Both the position numbers and the translations under genes were made by a program. This document shows, one piece after another, positions 16,480 through 25,112 of a stretch of 64,000 nucleotides of DNA. The stretch is from Pedobacter terrae (lineage in GTDB: Bacteria; Bacteroidota; Bacteroidia; Sphingobacteriales; Sphingobacteriaceae): positions 1 to 64,000 of the forward strand of contig NZ_FNCH01000006.1 of the NCBI RefSeq assembly GCF_900100705.1, read 5' to 3'. Position 1 is the first letter of the stretch; each line of letters opens with the position of its first letter. Below the pieces are notes generated by a model, which was not told the DNA's origin, made no database searches, and saw only the letters and a list, made by a program, of their open reading frames with translations.

Positions 16480-17268
16480 ATGGAATTTAAAGTCCCTACA
16501 ATGGCCGAGTTAATGGCCGCAGGTGAAGAACCAGAAATATTATTTTGGGTAGGTTGCGCCGGAAGTTACGATGAAAGAGCGCAGAAAATTACCCGCGACA
16601 TTTGCAAAATCTTACATCATGTAGGTATTAAATATGCAGTTTTAGGAACAGAAGAAAGCTGCACAGGAGATCCTGCCAAAAGAGCCGGGAACGAATTCCT
16701 TTTCCAGATGCAGGCCATGACCAATATTGAGGTATTGAACGCTTATAACATCAAAAAAATCGTTACGGGTTGTCCACATTGTTTCAATACCATTAAAAAT
16801 GAATATCCCGGTTTAGGCGGCACTTATGAAGTGATCCACCATACGCAACTGATACAAGATTTAATTAACGAGGGCAAACTGAAAGCCGAAGGTGGAGAAA
16901 GTTTCAAAGGCAAAAAAATCACCTATCACGATCCATGTTATCTGGGTCGCGGGAATGGAATTTACGAAGCCCCCAGAAAAGCTTTAGAGGTACTTGATGC
17001 GCAGTTGGTAGAAATGAAACGCTGCAAAAGCAATGGCTTATGCTGCGGTGCCGGTGGCGCTCAGATGTTTAAAGAACCAGAGAAAGGAAATAAAGACATC
17101 AATGTAGAACGTATTGATGAGGCTTTAGAAACCAGTCCACAGGTTATTGCAGCGGGTTGCCCGTTCTGTATGACGATGTTAAGTGATGGCATTAAGCTAA
17201 AAGATAAAGAACAGGAAGTTAAGGTATTGGATATTGCAGAGATTACGGCAAGGGCAAATGGGCTGTAG
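16480..17268 (+). CDS. CCG-domain (Fe-S)-binding oxidoreductase subunit (HdrB-like)
   Basis: I choose the ATG at 16480 over a TTG at 16459 because the family normally begins just before the VPTMAELM segment. The 262-residue protein carries two CCG-type cysteine-rich domains. The first includes GCAGSYDERAQK and TGCPHCFNTIKNEYP. The second includes DPCYLGR, CCGAGG and AGCPFCMTML. Such domains bind a non-cubane [4Fe-4S] cluster in HdrB-like proteins. With the upstream membrane dicluster subunit it should form an electron-transfer module on the inner face of the membrane. The physiological substrate cannot be read from the sequence. Confidence 0.87.
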   Translation: MEFKVPTMAELMAAGEEPEILFWVGCAGSYDERAQKITRDICKILHHVGIKYAVLGTEESCTGDPAKRAGNEFLFQMQAMTNIEVLNAYNIKKIVTGCPHCFNTIKNEYPGLGGTYEVIHHTQLIQDLINEGKLKAEGGESFKGKKITYHDPCYLGRGNGIYEAPRKALEVLDAQLVEMKRCKSNGLCCGAGGAQMFKEPEKGNKDINVERIDEALETSPQVIAAGCPFCMTMLSDGIKLKDKEQEVKVLDIAEITARANGL

Positions 17269-17520
17269 CCATCGTTTAACCTAAATAAAGGAGCTATATC
17301 ATTAGCGTAATTGTAAGTTTAATCCCGGGGATTAGGTTTCGTCATTCCTAACCCGACTGGAACCCTGTAATACTCATGAGCACCAATAAAAAAAAACAAA
17401 AAAATTACTAAATAATTTTAATGCAAATGCTTTAAAATTCCCGCCTGCACGAAGAATAACGACATATGACTTTGCTCAAAAACAAACAATTTTAAATGAT
17501 CATCTGATGCTTTATTTTTT

Positions 17521-17754
17521 AGGAAAGCAATTGCGGTTTTCTATAGGCTAATTTCTTCCTGCTCTACCTCCTGCCATGAAAAATGGCATCCGTTCGATCA
17601 GGTTTAGCTTGGTTGTTTTTCTGCTGCAATGCCGGTTTTCCGTGCCACAGACTTAGGTTTATAGCCCTGATCGGAGCGGCATCCCCCGATCCTTCATCGG
17701 GGATAAAGCGTAGAGCAGGAATAACTTTAAAAAAAGCGAATGACATTGCGCTCC
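17521..17754 (+). repeat. structured ~233-bp repeat, copy A
   Basis: This is the first of three tandem copies. It runs from AGGAAAGCAATTGC to GCGCTCC. Internal hairpins are GCCATgaaaaATGGC, CCCCGATccttcATCGGGG and CGGttttCCG. A long-range 12-bp match joins TTCCTGCTCTAC near the left end to GTAGAGCAGGAA near the right end. The ends form an imperfect inverted repeat (8 of 12). ORFs inside are short and run against the structure, so I treat it as non-coding. Confidence 0.85.
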
Positions 17755-17774
17755 GAAAACAATCAACAATTCTA

Positions 17775-17812
17775 ATTTTTATTTATTAATTGTTGACCAA
17801 CAAGAGGCTGTA
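17775..17812. repeat. spacer hairpin of the tandem array
   Basis: The roughly 75-bp spacer between copies A and B contains CAACAATT and AATTGTTG, an 8-bp perfect inverted repeat around an AT-rich loop. The same hairpin recurs in the B-C spacer near 18076-18108. After copy C the sequence diverges. Confidence 0.65.
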
Positions 17813-17829
17813 GTGCTTGCTTATTTTTT

Positions 17830-18061
17830 AGGAAAGCAATTGCAGTTCTCCATAGCTAATTTCTTCCTGCTCTACCTCCTGCCATGAAAAATGGCATCCG
17901 TTCGATCAGGTTTAGCTTAGCCATTTTCCTGCTGCTATGCCGGTTTTCCGTGCCACAGACTTAGGTTTATAGCCCTGATCGGAGCGGCATCCCCCGATCC
18001 TTCATCGGGATAAAGCGTAGAGCAGGAATAACTTTAAAAAAAGCGAATGACATTGCGCTCC
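17830..18061 (+). repeat. structured ~233-bp repeat, copy B
   Basis: The second tandem copy starts 309 bp after copy A. It is nearly identical, with one base missing in the ATCGGGG hairpin arm, which still pairs. All paired arms listed for copy A are kept. Confidence 0.85.
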
Positions 18062-18136
18062 AAAAAACGATCAACAATTCTAATTTTATTTATTAATTGT
18101 TGACCAACATGCGGTTGTAGTGCTTGCTTAGTTTTT

Positions 18137-18370
18137 AGGAAAGCAATTGCAGTTCTCTATAGGCTAATTTCTTCCTGCTCTACCTCCTGCCATGAAAAAT
18201 GGCATCCGTTCGATCAGGTTTAGCTTAGCCATTTTCCTGCTGCTATGCCGGTTTTCCGTGCCACAAGCCCAAGTTTGTAGCCCTAATCAGAGCGGCATCC
18301 CCCGATCCTTCATCGGGGATAAAGCGGAGAGCAGGAATAACTTTAAAAAAAGCGAATGACACTGCGCTCC
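18137..18370 (+). repeat. structured ~233-bp repeat, copy C
   Basis: The third tandem copy starts 307 bp after copy B. It is more diverged in the CACAAGCCCAAGTTTGTAGC part. A truncated left end (GGAAAGCAATTGCAATATCTC) appears again at about 18419, so the array once extended further. Confidence 0.85.
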
Positions 18371-18456
18371 AAAAGCAGCCAAAAATCTTTATATCACCAT
18401 GCAATCTCGCTTATTCTTGGAAAGCAATTGCAATATCTCAAATGTTAATTCTTTAT

Positions 18457-18942
18457 CTATGGCTTTTGAAGAATCGAAACCTCTGCATTAATTTTATTCA
18501 GGTTATCGCGGATGAGATTTAAATCTTCTGCCTCCATATTTTTTAAGGGGATAATAACCTGGGTCGCCATCGAATCTACATCGCCCCCCTTATCTTTATA
18601 CGTCTGTACAATCACATCATCACCTTTGGTATGGATATATAATTTACCCGAAGTGGTTGTACCATAATAGTCCATATCTTTAAATTTCGACAGCTTGAAT
18701 GCGAAATACTCTGTTTTACCGTTATTAAAATATCGCTTGTAACGGCAAAAGCCATTGTTGGTAACATTTAACTCGTAGCGTTTTATCCGGTCGCTTTCCT
18801 GGCTGTTGTCATAATGATCGGTAAATGTTTTATGGAGATAGCTGGCACATTGCTCCATGGATTCGGGGTCGGAAAAAGCACATAAAAACATACAACAAGC
18901 CGGAAGTAGGGACATTTTCAAGCAGCGTGTAAACTTTTTCAT
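18457..18942 (-). CDS. secreted protein of unknown function
   Basis: The 161-residue protein begins with a basic signal peptide (MKKFTRCLKMSLLPACCMFL..) and an FSDPE cleavage region. The mature part is beta-rich, with an alternating pattern and no motif I recognise. The segment CRYKRYFNNGKTEYFAFKL looks like strands of a small envelope protein. It lies divergent from the gene at 18993, with about 50 bp between their starts. No function is proposed. Confidence 0.75.
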   Translation of the reverse strand: MKKFTRCLKMSLLPACCMFLCAFSDPESMEQCASYLHKTFTDHYDNSQESDRIKRYELNVTNNGFCRYKRYFNNGKTEYFAFKLSKFKDMDYYGTTTSGKLYIHTKGDDVIVQTYKDKGGDVDSMATQVIIPLKNMEAEDLNLIRDNLNKINAEVSILQKP

Positions 18943-18992
18943 CGGGTTAGCGTTTTAAACACAGCAATTTAATTAAAATCGTAAATTTGTAT

Positions 18993-19472
18993 ATGAGTTT
19001 TTCTCCACAATCAAGAGTTTGGATATACCAAAGCGATCGCAAATTTACTTCTACTGAAGAAACTGAGATCTTAAACAAGTTAGCGGCTTTTACGAACCAA
19101 TGGACAGCGCACGGAAATGAATTGCTTGCAAAAGCAGAAATACGTTATGGCTTTTTTATTGTCCTAACCGTTGATGAAAGTCAGGCAGGTGTTACTGGTT
19201 GTTCTATTGATAGCTCCGTTCGTCTGATCAAAGAAATTGAACAGGAATATCACGTAGATCTTTTTAACCGTTTCAATATTGCCTATAAGGTAAATGGCGA
19301 AGTGGTGGTAAACAGCAAGGAAGATTTTGAAACCCTGGTAAATATAAAGCAGGTAACACCAGAAACTATTGTATTTAACAATATGGTTCAAAACCTGGCG
19401 GAGCTTGAAACGAAGTGGGAAGTTCCTTTTAAAAACAGCTGGCATTCTACTGTTTTCGCACATTTATTATAA
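18993..19472 (+). CDS. conserved Bacteroidota protein of unknown function
   Basis: I choose the ATG at 18993; a TTG six bases upstream is also possible. The 159-residue cytoplasmic protein contains VWIYQSDRKFTSTEETEI and GCSIDSSVRLIKEIEQEY. Homologues in the phylum are often labelled 'ABC transporter ATPase', but no Walker motif is present, so I do not use that name. TAAATTTG at 18982-18989 could be a -7 element that would make a near-leaderless mRNA. A YciI-like gene follows 4 bp later and is probably co-translated. Confidence 0.75.
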   Translation: MSFSPQSRVWIYQSDRKFTSTEETEILNKLAAFTNQWTAHGNELLAKAEIRYGFFIVLTVDESQAGVTGCSIDSSVRLIKEIEQEYHVDLFNRFNIAYKVNGEVVVNSKEDFETLVNIKQVTPETIVFNNMVQNLAELETKWEVPFKNSWHSTVFAHLL

Positions 19473-19476
19473 GCCC

Positions 19477-19764
19477 ATGTTCATTGTAGATCTTAAATAT
19501 ATCGTTCCGCTAACCGAGTTAGATGCCCATATGGAAGCCCACGTGCAGTATTTAAAGAAATACTACAAAAAGAATATTTTTGTGGCTTCGGGCAGAAAGG
19601 TGCCCAGAACTGGTGGAATTATTTTGGCCCTGGCTAAAGATGAGAATGAATTAAAGAAAATTTTAATGGAGGACCCATTTTATAAACACCGTTTGGCCGA
19701 CTTCACCATTACACATTTCTTCACCTCACAATACCATCCTGATCTGGAATCGCTTTTAGGCTAA
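19477..19764 (+). CDS. YciI-like protein
   Basis: The ATG at 19477 fits the family start (MFIVDLKYIVPLTELDAHMEA), and the upstream open frame overlaps the preceding gene and is not coding. The 95-residue product has the dimeric alpha/beta-barrel (ferredoxin-like) YciI fold. It shows H18 and H22 in the DAHMEAHVQYL helix and the strand IFVASGRKVPRTGGIILA. The family has proposed but poorly defined enzymatic roles. It forms a two-gene unit with the preceding gene, 4 bp apart. Confidence 0.82.
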   Translation: MFIVDLKYIVPLTELDAHMEAHVQYLKKYYKKNIFVASGRKVPRTGGIILALAKDENELKKILMEDPFYKHRLADFTITHFFTSQYHPDLESLLG

Positions 19765-19856
19765 ATTGATTTATTGGAGCTGCTCCTACTGCAGCTATTT
19801 TTATTGTAAGCCAAACAATTAGCTAACAAAAAACATTATATTGATTAAATCAAATC

Positions 19857-22274
19857 ATGTTTATGAAGCGCTGGCTTAAAATCTCTTTAAAAATCGTATC
19901 GGTTTTCGTTATCCTGATTATCTTAACCTGGTTGGCAGGCGCTTTTTACATCAGCCGAAATAAAAAAGAAGTATTGTCTTCTATCCTTTCGCAACTGAAT
20001 AAAAATTTAAACGGACAGATTACCGCTACAAGCATGGAGCCTACGCTGCTAAAAAGCTTTCCGGGTGTTTCTGTTTCGTTAAATGGCGTTTTGTTAAGGG
20101 ATAGCTTATGGGCGCGGCATAAACACGATCTGTTAAAAGCACAGGATATTGATGTATCGCTAAATGTACTCTCGCTTATTTTAGGCAATATCAATATTAA
20201 GCAGATTGCCATCAATAATGCTTCCATTTATATCTATACCGACTCAACAGGCTATAGCAATACCAGTATCTTTAAAAGTAAGCCTAAAACCGATAAAAAA
20301 TCATCGCCAAAATCCTCAGCGCTGGAGGTTAAAAAGATTGATTTTAACCAGGTAAGTTTGGTATTGGATAATAAAAAAAGATTTAAACTGTTCAATTTTA
20401 ACATTGATCAGATCCAGGGTAGGATGGAATATCCGGATAGTGGCTGGACGGGGAAAATTAAGTTACAGACAAAAGTAAATAGCTTTGCCTTTAATACCCG
20501 TAAAGGTAGCTTTCTGAAAGATAAAACTTTAGATGGCACCTTAAATGCGCATTATAGCCGTGATCTGGATGCGATTATCCTAAGTCCAGAAGTCCTGAAT
20601 ATTGGTGGTCACCCATTTAAAATCGGTGCCAAAATAGAATTGGCTAAATCTGCTTTTGCCATTAGCATTGCTGTTGATGATATTTTATTCAGAGATGTTG
20701 CTTTACTCTTATCACCCAATATTTCCTCCAAACTGCTAAAATTTGGCATTGAAAAACCGATCAATATCCGGGGAAATATTATCGACGACGGGTCAGGAAA
20801 ATATGGAGATCCTTTGATTAACGTTGGCATAACAGTAAGGGATAATGTGGTTTCTATCCCGGCGGGCAAATTAACAGCCTGTAATTTTGATGGCTCCTTT
20901 ACCAATCGCGATACCGTTGGCGGCATTATTGGCGACGAAAACTCGTCCATTAAGTTTCATAAGCTCACCGCAAAATATTTTAATGCACCGCTTAAAATCG
21001 ATACGTTCACGGTAAATAATTTAGCTCGTCCGATTGCCACTGGATTGGTCACCTCGCAATTCCCGTTAACTAATCTAAACCATTCATTAGGCACAAACGA
21101 TTTTGAATTTAAAAACGGAACAGCCAACTTAAAGTTATACTGCAAGGCTGATATTGATAATTTCAGGTTTACCAAACCGGTTGTTTCGGGTAAAATACAA
21201 ATCGCCGATGCCGACATTCTTTACATCCCAAGAAAACTACATCTGGTAAAAAGTGCTTTAGACATCGATTTTAACCAAAATGATTTATCCATACAGAATG
21301 GGCATTTCCAATTGGGAAAAAGCGAACTCAATGTAAGCTGTAGCATTGCCAACTTTGCCAACCTGTATTATACTGCGCCTGAAAAAATATTGGTCAATTT
21401 AAAAATGTCGAGCCCTCAACTTTACCTAAAAGAGTTTTTACCCTTCTTAGGACCAAGAACAGCAAAGAAAAAGACAAGTAGCAATAAACAAGTCGTTTCC
21501 AAAGAGCTGAGCAATGTCTTAGAGCTCTCCAAAATGAACATCCGTTTAACCGTAGATAAAGCGATTTATGATAACTTCCTTGCCAAAAACCTCGATGCCG
21601 ACATTTCTTTACGTGGTGGGGGGATATTTTTCAACAAAATAAGCGTCATGCATGCTGGCGGACAATTATCGCTAAATGGGAATATTATGCAGGAAGCAGC
21701 CTCGAACAGTTTTAAAATCAATTCGAAAATTAGCCATGTAAGCGTGAAAGATTTCTTTTATTCGTTTGATAACTTTGGCCAAAATACCATTACCAATAAA
21801 AATTTAAAAGGTTATTTATCAGCGTTGGCTAACATTTCAGGAAAAATATCGCACACAGGAAAAATTCTTCCGCGATCGATAAATGGTAAAGTGGTGTTCA
21901 ACCTGAACAATGCTGCACTGGTTAATTTCGAGCCGATGGTTAAGGTTGGAAAATTTGCTTTTGCAAACAGGAACCTGTCAAACGTTGAAATCAAAAACCT
22001 TGATGGAACTCTTAACGTGCGCGGTGACAAAGTAGAAATCAGTCCAATGCAGGTAAACTCAAGCGCTTTAAACTTTAACGTAAAAGGCATTTACGCTTTG
22101 GGAACTGGTACAAATGTAGAGATGGACATTCCACTAAGAAATCCAAAGGGCGATGAGAACCTAACCAAATCAGAAAAAAGAGAAGCCCGTATGCGTGGCA
22201 TTGTATTGCATTTAAAAGCCATTGATGACGAAAACGGCGGAATAAAAATCAGGTGGAACAAGGATCACGACTAG
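19857..22274 (+). CDS. AsmA-family envelope protein
   Basis: The 805-residue protein has one N-terminal membrane anchor (about 8-30). A large periplasmic beta-rich region typical of AsmA-like proteins follows, with repeated strands such as VSVSLNGVLLRDS and SALNFNVKGIYALGTGTNVE. AsmA-like proteins are related to bridge-like lipid-transfer proteins and help keep outer-membrane lipid and protein homeostasis. An alternative ATG lies 6 bases into the ORF. The C-terminal IRWNKDHD tail is soluble. The gene is single and convergent with mtgA. Confidence 0.85.
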   Translation: MFMKRWLKISLKIVSVFVILIILTWLAGAFYISRNKKEVLSSILSQLNKNLNGQITATSMEPTLLKSFPGVSVSLNGVLLRDSLWARHKHDLLKAQDIDVSLNVLSLILGNINIKQIAINNASIYIYTDSTGYSNTSIFKSKPKTDKKSSPKSSALEVKKIDFNQVSLVLDNKKRFKLFNFNIDQIQGRMEYPDSGWTGKIKLQTKVNSFAFNTRKGSFLKDKTLDGTLNAHYSRDLDAIILSPEVLNIGGHPFKIGAKIELAKSAFAISIAVDDILFRDVALLLSPNISSKLLKFGIEKPINIRGNIIDDGSGKYGDPLINVGITVRDNVVSIPAGKLTACNFDGSFTNRDTVGGIIGDENSSIKFHKLTAKYFNAPLKIDTFTVNNLARPIATGLVTSQFPLTNLNHSLGTNDFEFKNGTANLKLYCKADIDNFRFTKPVVSGKIQIADADILYIPRKLHLVKSALDIDFNQNDLSIQNGHFQLGKSELNVSCSIANFANLYYTAPEKILVNLKMSSPQLYLKEFLPFLGPRTAKKKTSSNKQVVSKELSNVLELSKMNIRLTVDKAIYDNFLAKNLDADISLRGGGIFFNKISVMHAGGQLSLNGNIMQEAASNSFKINSKISHVSVKDFFYSFDNFGQNTITNKNLKGYLSALANISGKISHTGKILPRSINGKVVFNLNNAALVNFEPMVKVGKFAFANRNLSNVEIKNLDGTLNVRGDKVEISPMQVNSSALNFNVKGIYALGTGTNVEMDIPLRNPKGDENLTKSEKREARMRGIVLHLKAIDDENGGIKIRWNKDHD

Positions 22275-22348
22275 TTTTAGTCCCAAGTCTGGAGTCCAAA
22301 GTCCTTAGTCGATAAATGGACTGAAGACTCAGGACTTTAGACTGCGGA
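22275..22348. repeat. GGACTnnAGACT low-complexity repeat between convergent genes
   Basis: The gap is built from phrases such as AGTCTGGAGTCC, AAAGTCCTTAGTC, GGACTGAAGACTC and AGGACTTTAGACT. They form an imperfect long hairpin that could end both convergent transcripts. No ORF is present. Confidence 0.5.
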
Positions 22349-23077
22349 CTAAAAATCAAGCGGTCCTAACCTGTTCATATTTCTTAAGATAAGGTATTGG
22401 CGATGTCTGATGTATGGCGTTGCATTTTTAGGTGTCCACCTTCTGGGGTTTGGAAAACAGGATGCAATTAAAGCAGCTTGTTTCTTGGTTAATTTTGTGC
22501 ACGATTTGCCATAATACGCTTGAGCAGCAGCTTCGGCGCCATAAATTCCGTCGCCCATTTCAATTACGTTCAGGTAAACTTCTAATATTCTTTCTTTGCT
22601 CCAAAAAAGCTCTATCAATAAAGTAAAATAAGCTTCGAAACCTTTTCTGATCCATGATCGGCCAGGCCAAAGAAAAACATTTTTAGCCGTCTGTTGCGAA
22701 ATGGTACTTCCACCCTTTACCTTTTTCCCTTTGGCGTTACTGGCAAAAGCTTTTTCGATGGCTTTCATATCAAAACCAATATGTGTTAAAAAAAGCTGAT
22801 CTTCCGCAGAAACGGCTGCCCTTTTCATATTATCAGAAATATCTTCAAATTTTACCCATTTTTTTTCTGTTTTAAAAGGTTTTCCATCTGCTTTACGCTC
22901 AATATTCCGCAGAACCATTAAAAGGGTAATAGGTGGATTGATGAAACGAAGCGCAATAACCCAAAATACAGAAACCAATAAAAAATATACAAATACTTTT
23001 GTAGCCACATTGGTAATCTTCTTTAGCAGAGGATGTTTTGCTTTGCTTCTGGTCTTGGTTGCCCGCGTTTTTGCCAT
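22349..23077 (-). CDS. mtgA: monofunctional biosynthetic peptidoglycan transglycosylase
   Basis: This 242-residue inner-membrane GT51 enzyme polymerises lipid II glycan chains. After a basic stretch there is one membrane anchor (about 25-45). The GT51 motifs follow: AEDQLFLTHIGFD (catalytic Glu), KGGSTISQQTAKN, RKGFEAY, ELFWSKERILEVYLNVIE (second Glu) and GIYGAEAAAQAYYGK. There is no transpeptidase domain, which separates it from class A PBPs. TACCTTTG on the minus strand at 23083-23090 could be a -7 box and would give a very short leader. Confidence 0.93.
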   Translation of the reverse strand: MAKTRATKTRSKAKHPLLKKITNVATKVFVYFLLVSVFWVIALRFINPPITLLMVLRNIERKADGKPFKTEKKWVKFEDISDNMKRAAVSAEDQLFLTHIGFDMKAIEKAFASNAKGKKVKGGSTISQQTAKNVFLWPGRSWIRKGFEAYFTLLIELFWSKERILEVYLNVIEMGDGIYGAEAAAQAYYGKSCTKLTKKQAALIASCFPNPRRWTPKNATPYIRHRQYLILRNMNRLGPLDF

Positions 23078-23283
23078 AAGCGCAAAGGTAATTAAAGAGA
23101 TGGAAAATGAAGCGATAATGACGGCCTTAATTGCGCCTATATTGATTCAGCACACACACCTAACAGGGTTATTTATGCTGATAAATAAGTTTGTTTATGT
23201 ATTTTAGACCAACAGAGAATCAACTGTTCTCATTCTCTAGCTACAAGAAAAACCGAATATTGGAACCACGAATGATTAACCCA

Positions 23284-24093
23284 ATGAAAAAACTTACTTA
23301 CCTATTTCTTGCCCTTAGCTTATGGGGCTGCAGCACTACTAAAAACATCAATAATAAGTCTGAAAAGTGGATTACACTTTTTAACGGGAAAGACATCAAG
23401 GATTGGAATGTTAAAATCCACCATCACGATTATAATGTAAATTACGGCAATACTTTTAGGGTTGAAGATGGCATTATCCAGGTTCGATATGATCAATATG
23501 GCGATTTTAATGATCAGTTCGGCCACCTTTATTACAAAACACCTTTTTCATATTATCATTTAAAGTTAAAATATCGTTTCGTTGGCGAATTGCAAAAAGG
23601 CGCACCTGATTATACGTTACGCAATAGCGGTGTGATGTTCCATGCTCAGGATCCGAAAACAATGCCTAAGGAACAAGACTGGCCAATTTCGATTGAGATG
23701 CAGTTCTTAGGTGGTTTGAGCGATGGTCGCCCCCGCCCCACAGGAAATATGTGTTCGCCCGGTACCGATATTTTTTATAAAGGGAAGTTATATGATGGAC
23801 ATTGCCTGGACTCTAAATCTAAAACATACGATGGCGATCAATGGGTATCTGCAGAATTGATTGTGCTAGGCGATTCGCTTGTAAAGCATATTATAAACGG
23901 CGATACCGTTTTACAATATAGCAAACCTCAAATTGGCGGAGGCGTAGCGAACCGTTACGACCCGAAAATTAAAATAGATGGCAAAGCACTTAAATCTGGT
24001 TTTATTGCTCTACAAAGCGAAGGACAGCCGGTAGATTTTAAAGATATCGAAATCAAACAGCTCCCTATAACATCCGCTTCAAAATCTAAGTAA
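23284..24093 (+). CDS. DUF1080 (3-keto-disaccharide hydrolase) domain lipoprotein
   Basis: I place the start at 23284 (an ATG at 23272 is the alternative), because it gives a lipoprotein signal MKKLTYLFLALSLWGCSTT. The mature part, about 250 residues, is a DUF1080 jelly-roll domain: ITLFNGKDIKDW, the NSGVMFHAQDP segment, SIEMQFLGG and a C-terminal GFIALQSEGQPVDFKDIEI. Related proteins hydrolyse 3-keto-glycosides in the periplasm of Bacteroidota. An SDR gene follows 30 bp later, but a shared pathway is only a guess. Confidence 0.88.
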   Translation: MKKLTYLFLALSLWGCSTTKNINNKSEKWITLFNGKDIKDWNVKIHHHDYNVNYGNTFRVEDGIIQVRYDQYGDFNDQFGHLYYKTPFSYYHLKLKYRFVGELQKGAPDYTLRNSGVMFHAQDPKTMPKEQDWPISIEMQFLGGLSDGRPRPTGNMCSPGTDIFYKGKLYDGHCLDSKSKTYDGDQWVSAELIVLGDSLVKHIINGDTVLQYSKPQIGGGVANRYDPKIKIDGKALKSGFIALQSEGQPVDFKDIEIKQLPITSASKSK

Positions 24094-24123
24094 ACATTTT
24101 TAACAGATATACGTTAAAAGAAC

Positions 24124-24822
24124 ATGAAAGTAGCATTAATTACAGGCGGAAGCAAAGGAATTGGTTTCGGCATTGCCGAATCACTTTTAAAAGAAGGCTA
24201 TAAAGTAGCCATTACAAGCAGAACGATTGCCAGCGCAAACCAGGCTGCATCACATTTGGTAGCACATGGTGATGTATTGGCTATTGAAGCAGATGTTGTA
24301 GATTTTAAGTCTCAGCAGGATGCTGTAAATCTGATCATCGAAAAATGGGGACAATTGGATGTACTGATTGCCAATGCGGGTATTGGTCATTTTGCACCAG
24401 TTGATGAATTGGATATCAATTTATGGAAAGAAACCATTGATACCAATTTAACAGGTGTTTTCTACAGCATTAAAGCTACGGTTGAAGAAATCAAAAAGAC
24501 TAGAGGACATATCTTTACCATCTCCAGCCTGGCAGGCACAAACTTCTTTGCCGGAGGATCGGCTTATAATGCCAGTAAATTTGGCTTAACAGGCTTTACG
24601 CAATCGGTTATGCTTGATTTAAGAAAATATGGTGTAAAGGTGAGTACCATTATGCCGGGATCGGTAGCGAGCCACTTTAACGATCATCAGCCTGATAGTG
24701 AAAACGATGCATGGAAGATCCAGCCGGAAGATATGGGCAAACTGATTGTTGATTTATTGGCTATGCCAGCAAGAACATTACCCAGCAAGATAGAAATCAG
24801 ACCAACAACACCGAAGGGATAG
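24124..24822 (+). CDS. short-chain dehydrogenase/reductase
   Basis: The 232-residue classical SDR has the cofactor motif TGGSKGIGFGIAES, the NAG motif (IANAGIGHF), catalytic Ser in TISSLAGT and the YNASK Tyr/Lys pair, followed by IMPGSVAS. It is an NAD(P)-dependent oxidoreductase of unknown substrate. It lies 30 bp downstream of the DUF1080 lipoprotein gene on the same strand and is probably co-transcribed with it. Confidence 0.9.
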   Translation: MKVALITGGSKGIGFGIAESLLKEGYKVAITSRTIASANQAASHLVAHGDVLAIEADVVDFKSQQDAVNLIIEKWGQLDVLIANAGIGHFAPVDELDINLWKETIDTNLTGVFYSIKATVEEIKKTRGHIFTISSLAGTNFFAGGSAYNASKFGLTGFTQSVMLDLRKYGVKVSTIMPGSVASHFNDHQPDSENDAWKIQPEDMGKLIVDLLAMPARTLPSKIEIRPTTPKG

Positions 24823-24892
24823 TAAGGATGGAAGATATGAAATGAAGATGTAGTTTAATTCTACAGCATGAATAAATTGTTCTTTATTTTTA

Positions 24893-24920
24893 CTGCGGGA
24901 AGCGTTAATTGTTTCCCGTA
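24893..24920. other. stem-loop after SDR gene
   Basis: CTGCGGGAA and TTTCCCGTAG can pair around a short loop. There is no T-run, so terminator function is uncertain. Confidence 0.35.
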
Positions 24921-24982
24921 GACTTTGTTAATTACGTCATTGTTAGCCTATTTTATAGTATTAATTATTATTTTAGAAATAC

Positions 24983-25103
24983 AAATGCCCTGACTTTGTT
25001 ACAAAATATACGACTAATTGGGTTGACTTTGTTACAAAATAAAATATAAATGCCCTGACTTTGTTACAAAAAATATATAAATTTGGGTTGACTTTGTTAC
25101 AAA
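24983..25103 (+). repeat. four phased TGACTTTGTTACAAA repeats before the DUF4143 gene
   Basis: The 15-mer TGACTTTGTTACAAA occurs exactly at 24991-25005, 25024-25038, 25056-25070 and 25089-25103, with steps of 33, 32 and 33 bp. Copies 1 and 3 are preceded by TGCCC and copies 2 and 4 by GGGT, so the higher-order unit is 65 bp, repeated twice. Each contains the palindrome TTTGTTACAAA. The last copy ends 9 bp before the ATG. The array may be an operator, or it may be repeat units left by local duplication. Confidence 0.8.
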
Positions 25104-25112
25104 TCATCAAAA

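Noticed and set aside
17583..17789. 68-codon ORF (and a 60-codon ORF on the other strand) inside structured repeat copy A
   Set aside because: The frames run through hairpin arms and are not kept in the inverted copies, so they are by-products of the repeat.
17521..18370. Possible CRISPR-like array
   Set aside because: Units are about 233 bp with only three regular copies and conserved, not variable, spacers. No cas genes are present.
18987..19472. 'ABC transporter ATPase' label for the conserved protein
   Set aside because: No Walker A, signature or Walker B motif is present.
19369..19476. Longer N-terminus for the YciI-like gene
   Set aside because: It overlaps the preceding gene and is out of keeping with the family start at ATG 19477.
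24983..25103. Four 15-bp repeats as replication-type iterons or a small CRISPR
   Set aside because: Only four copies, no Rep or Cas gene nearby, and the spacers alternate between two related sequences.
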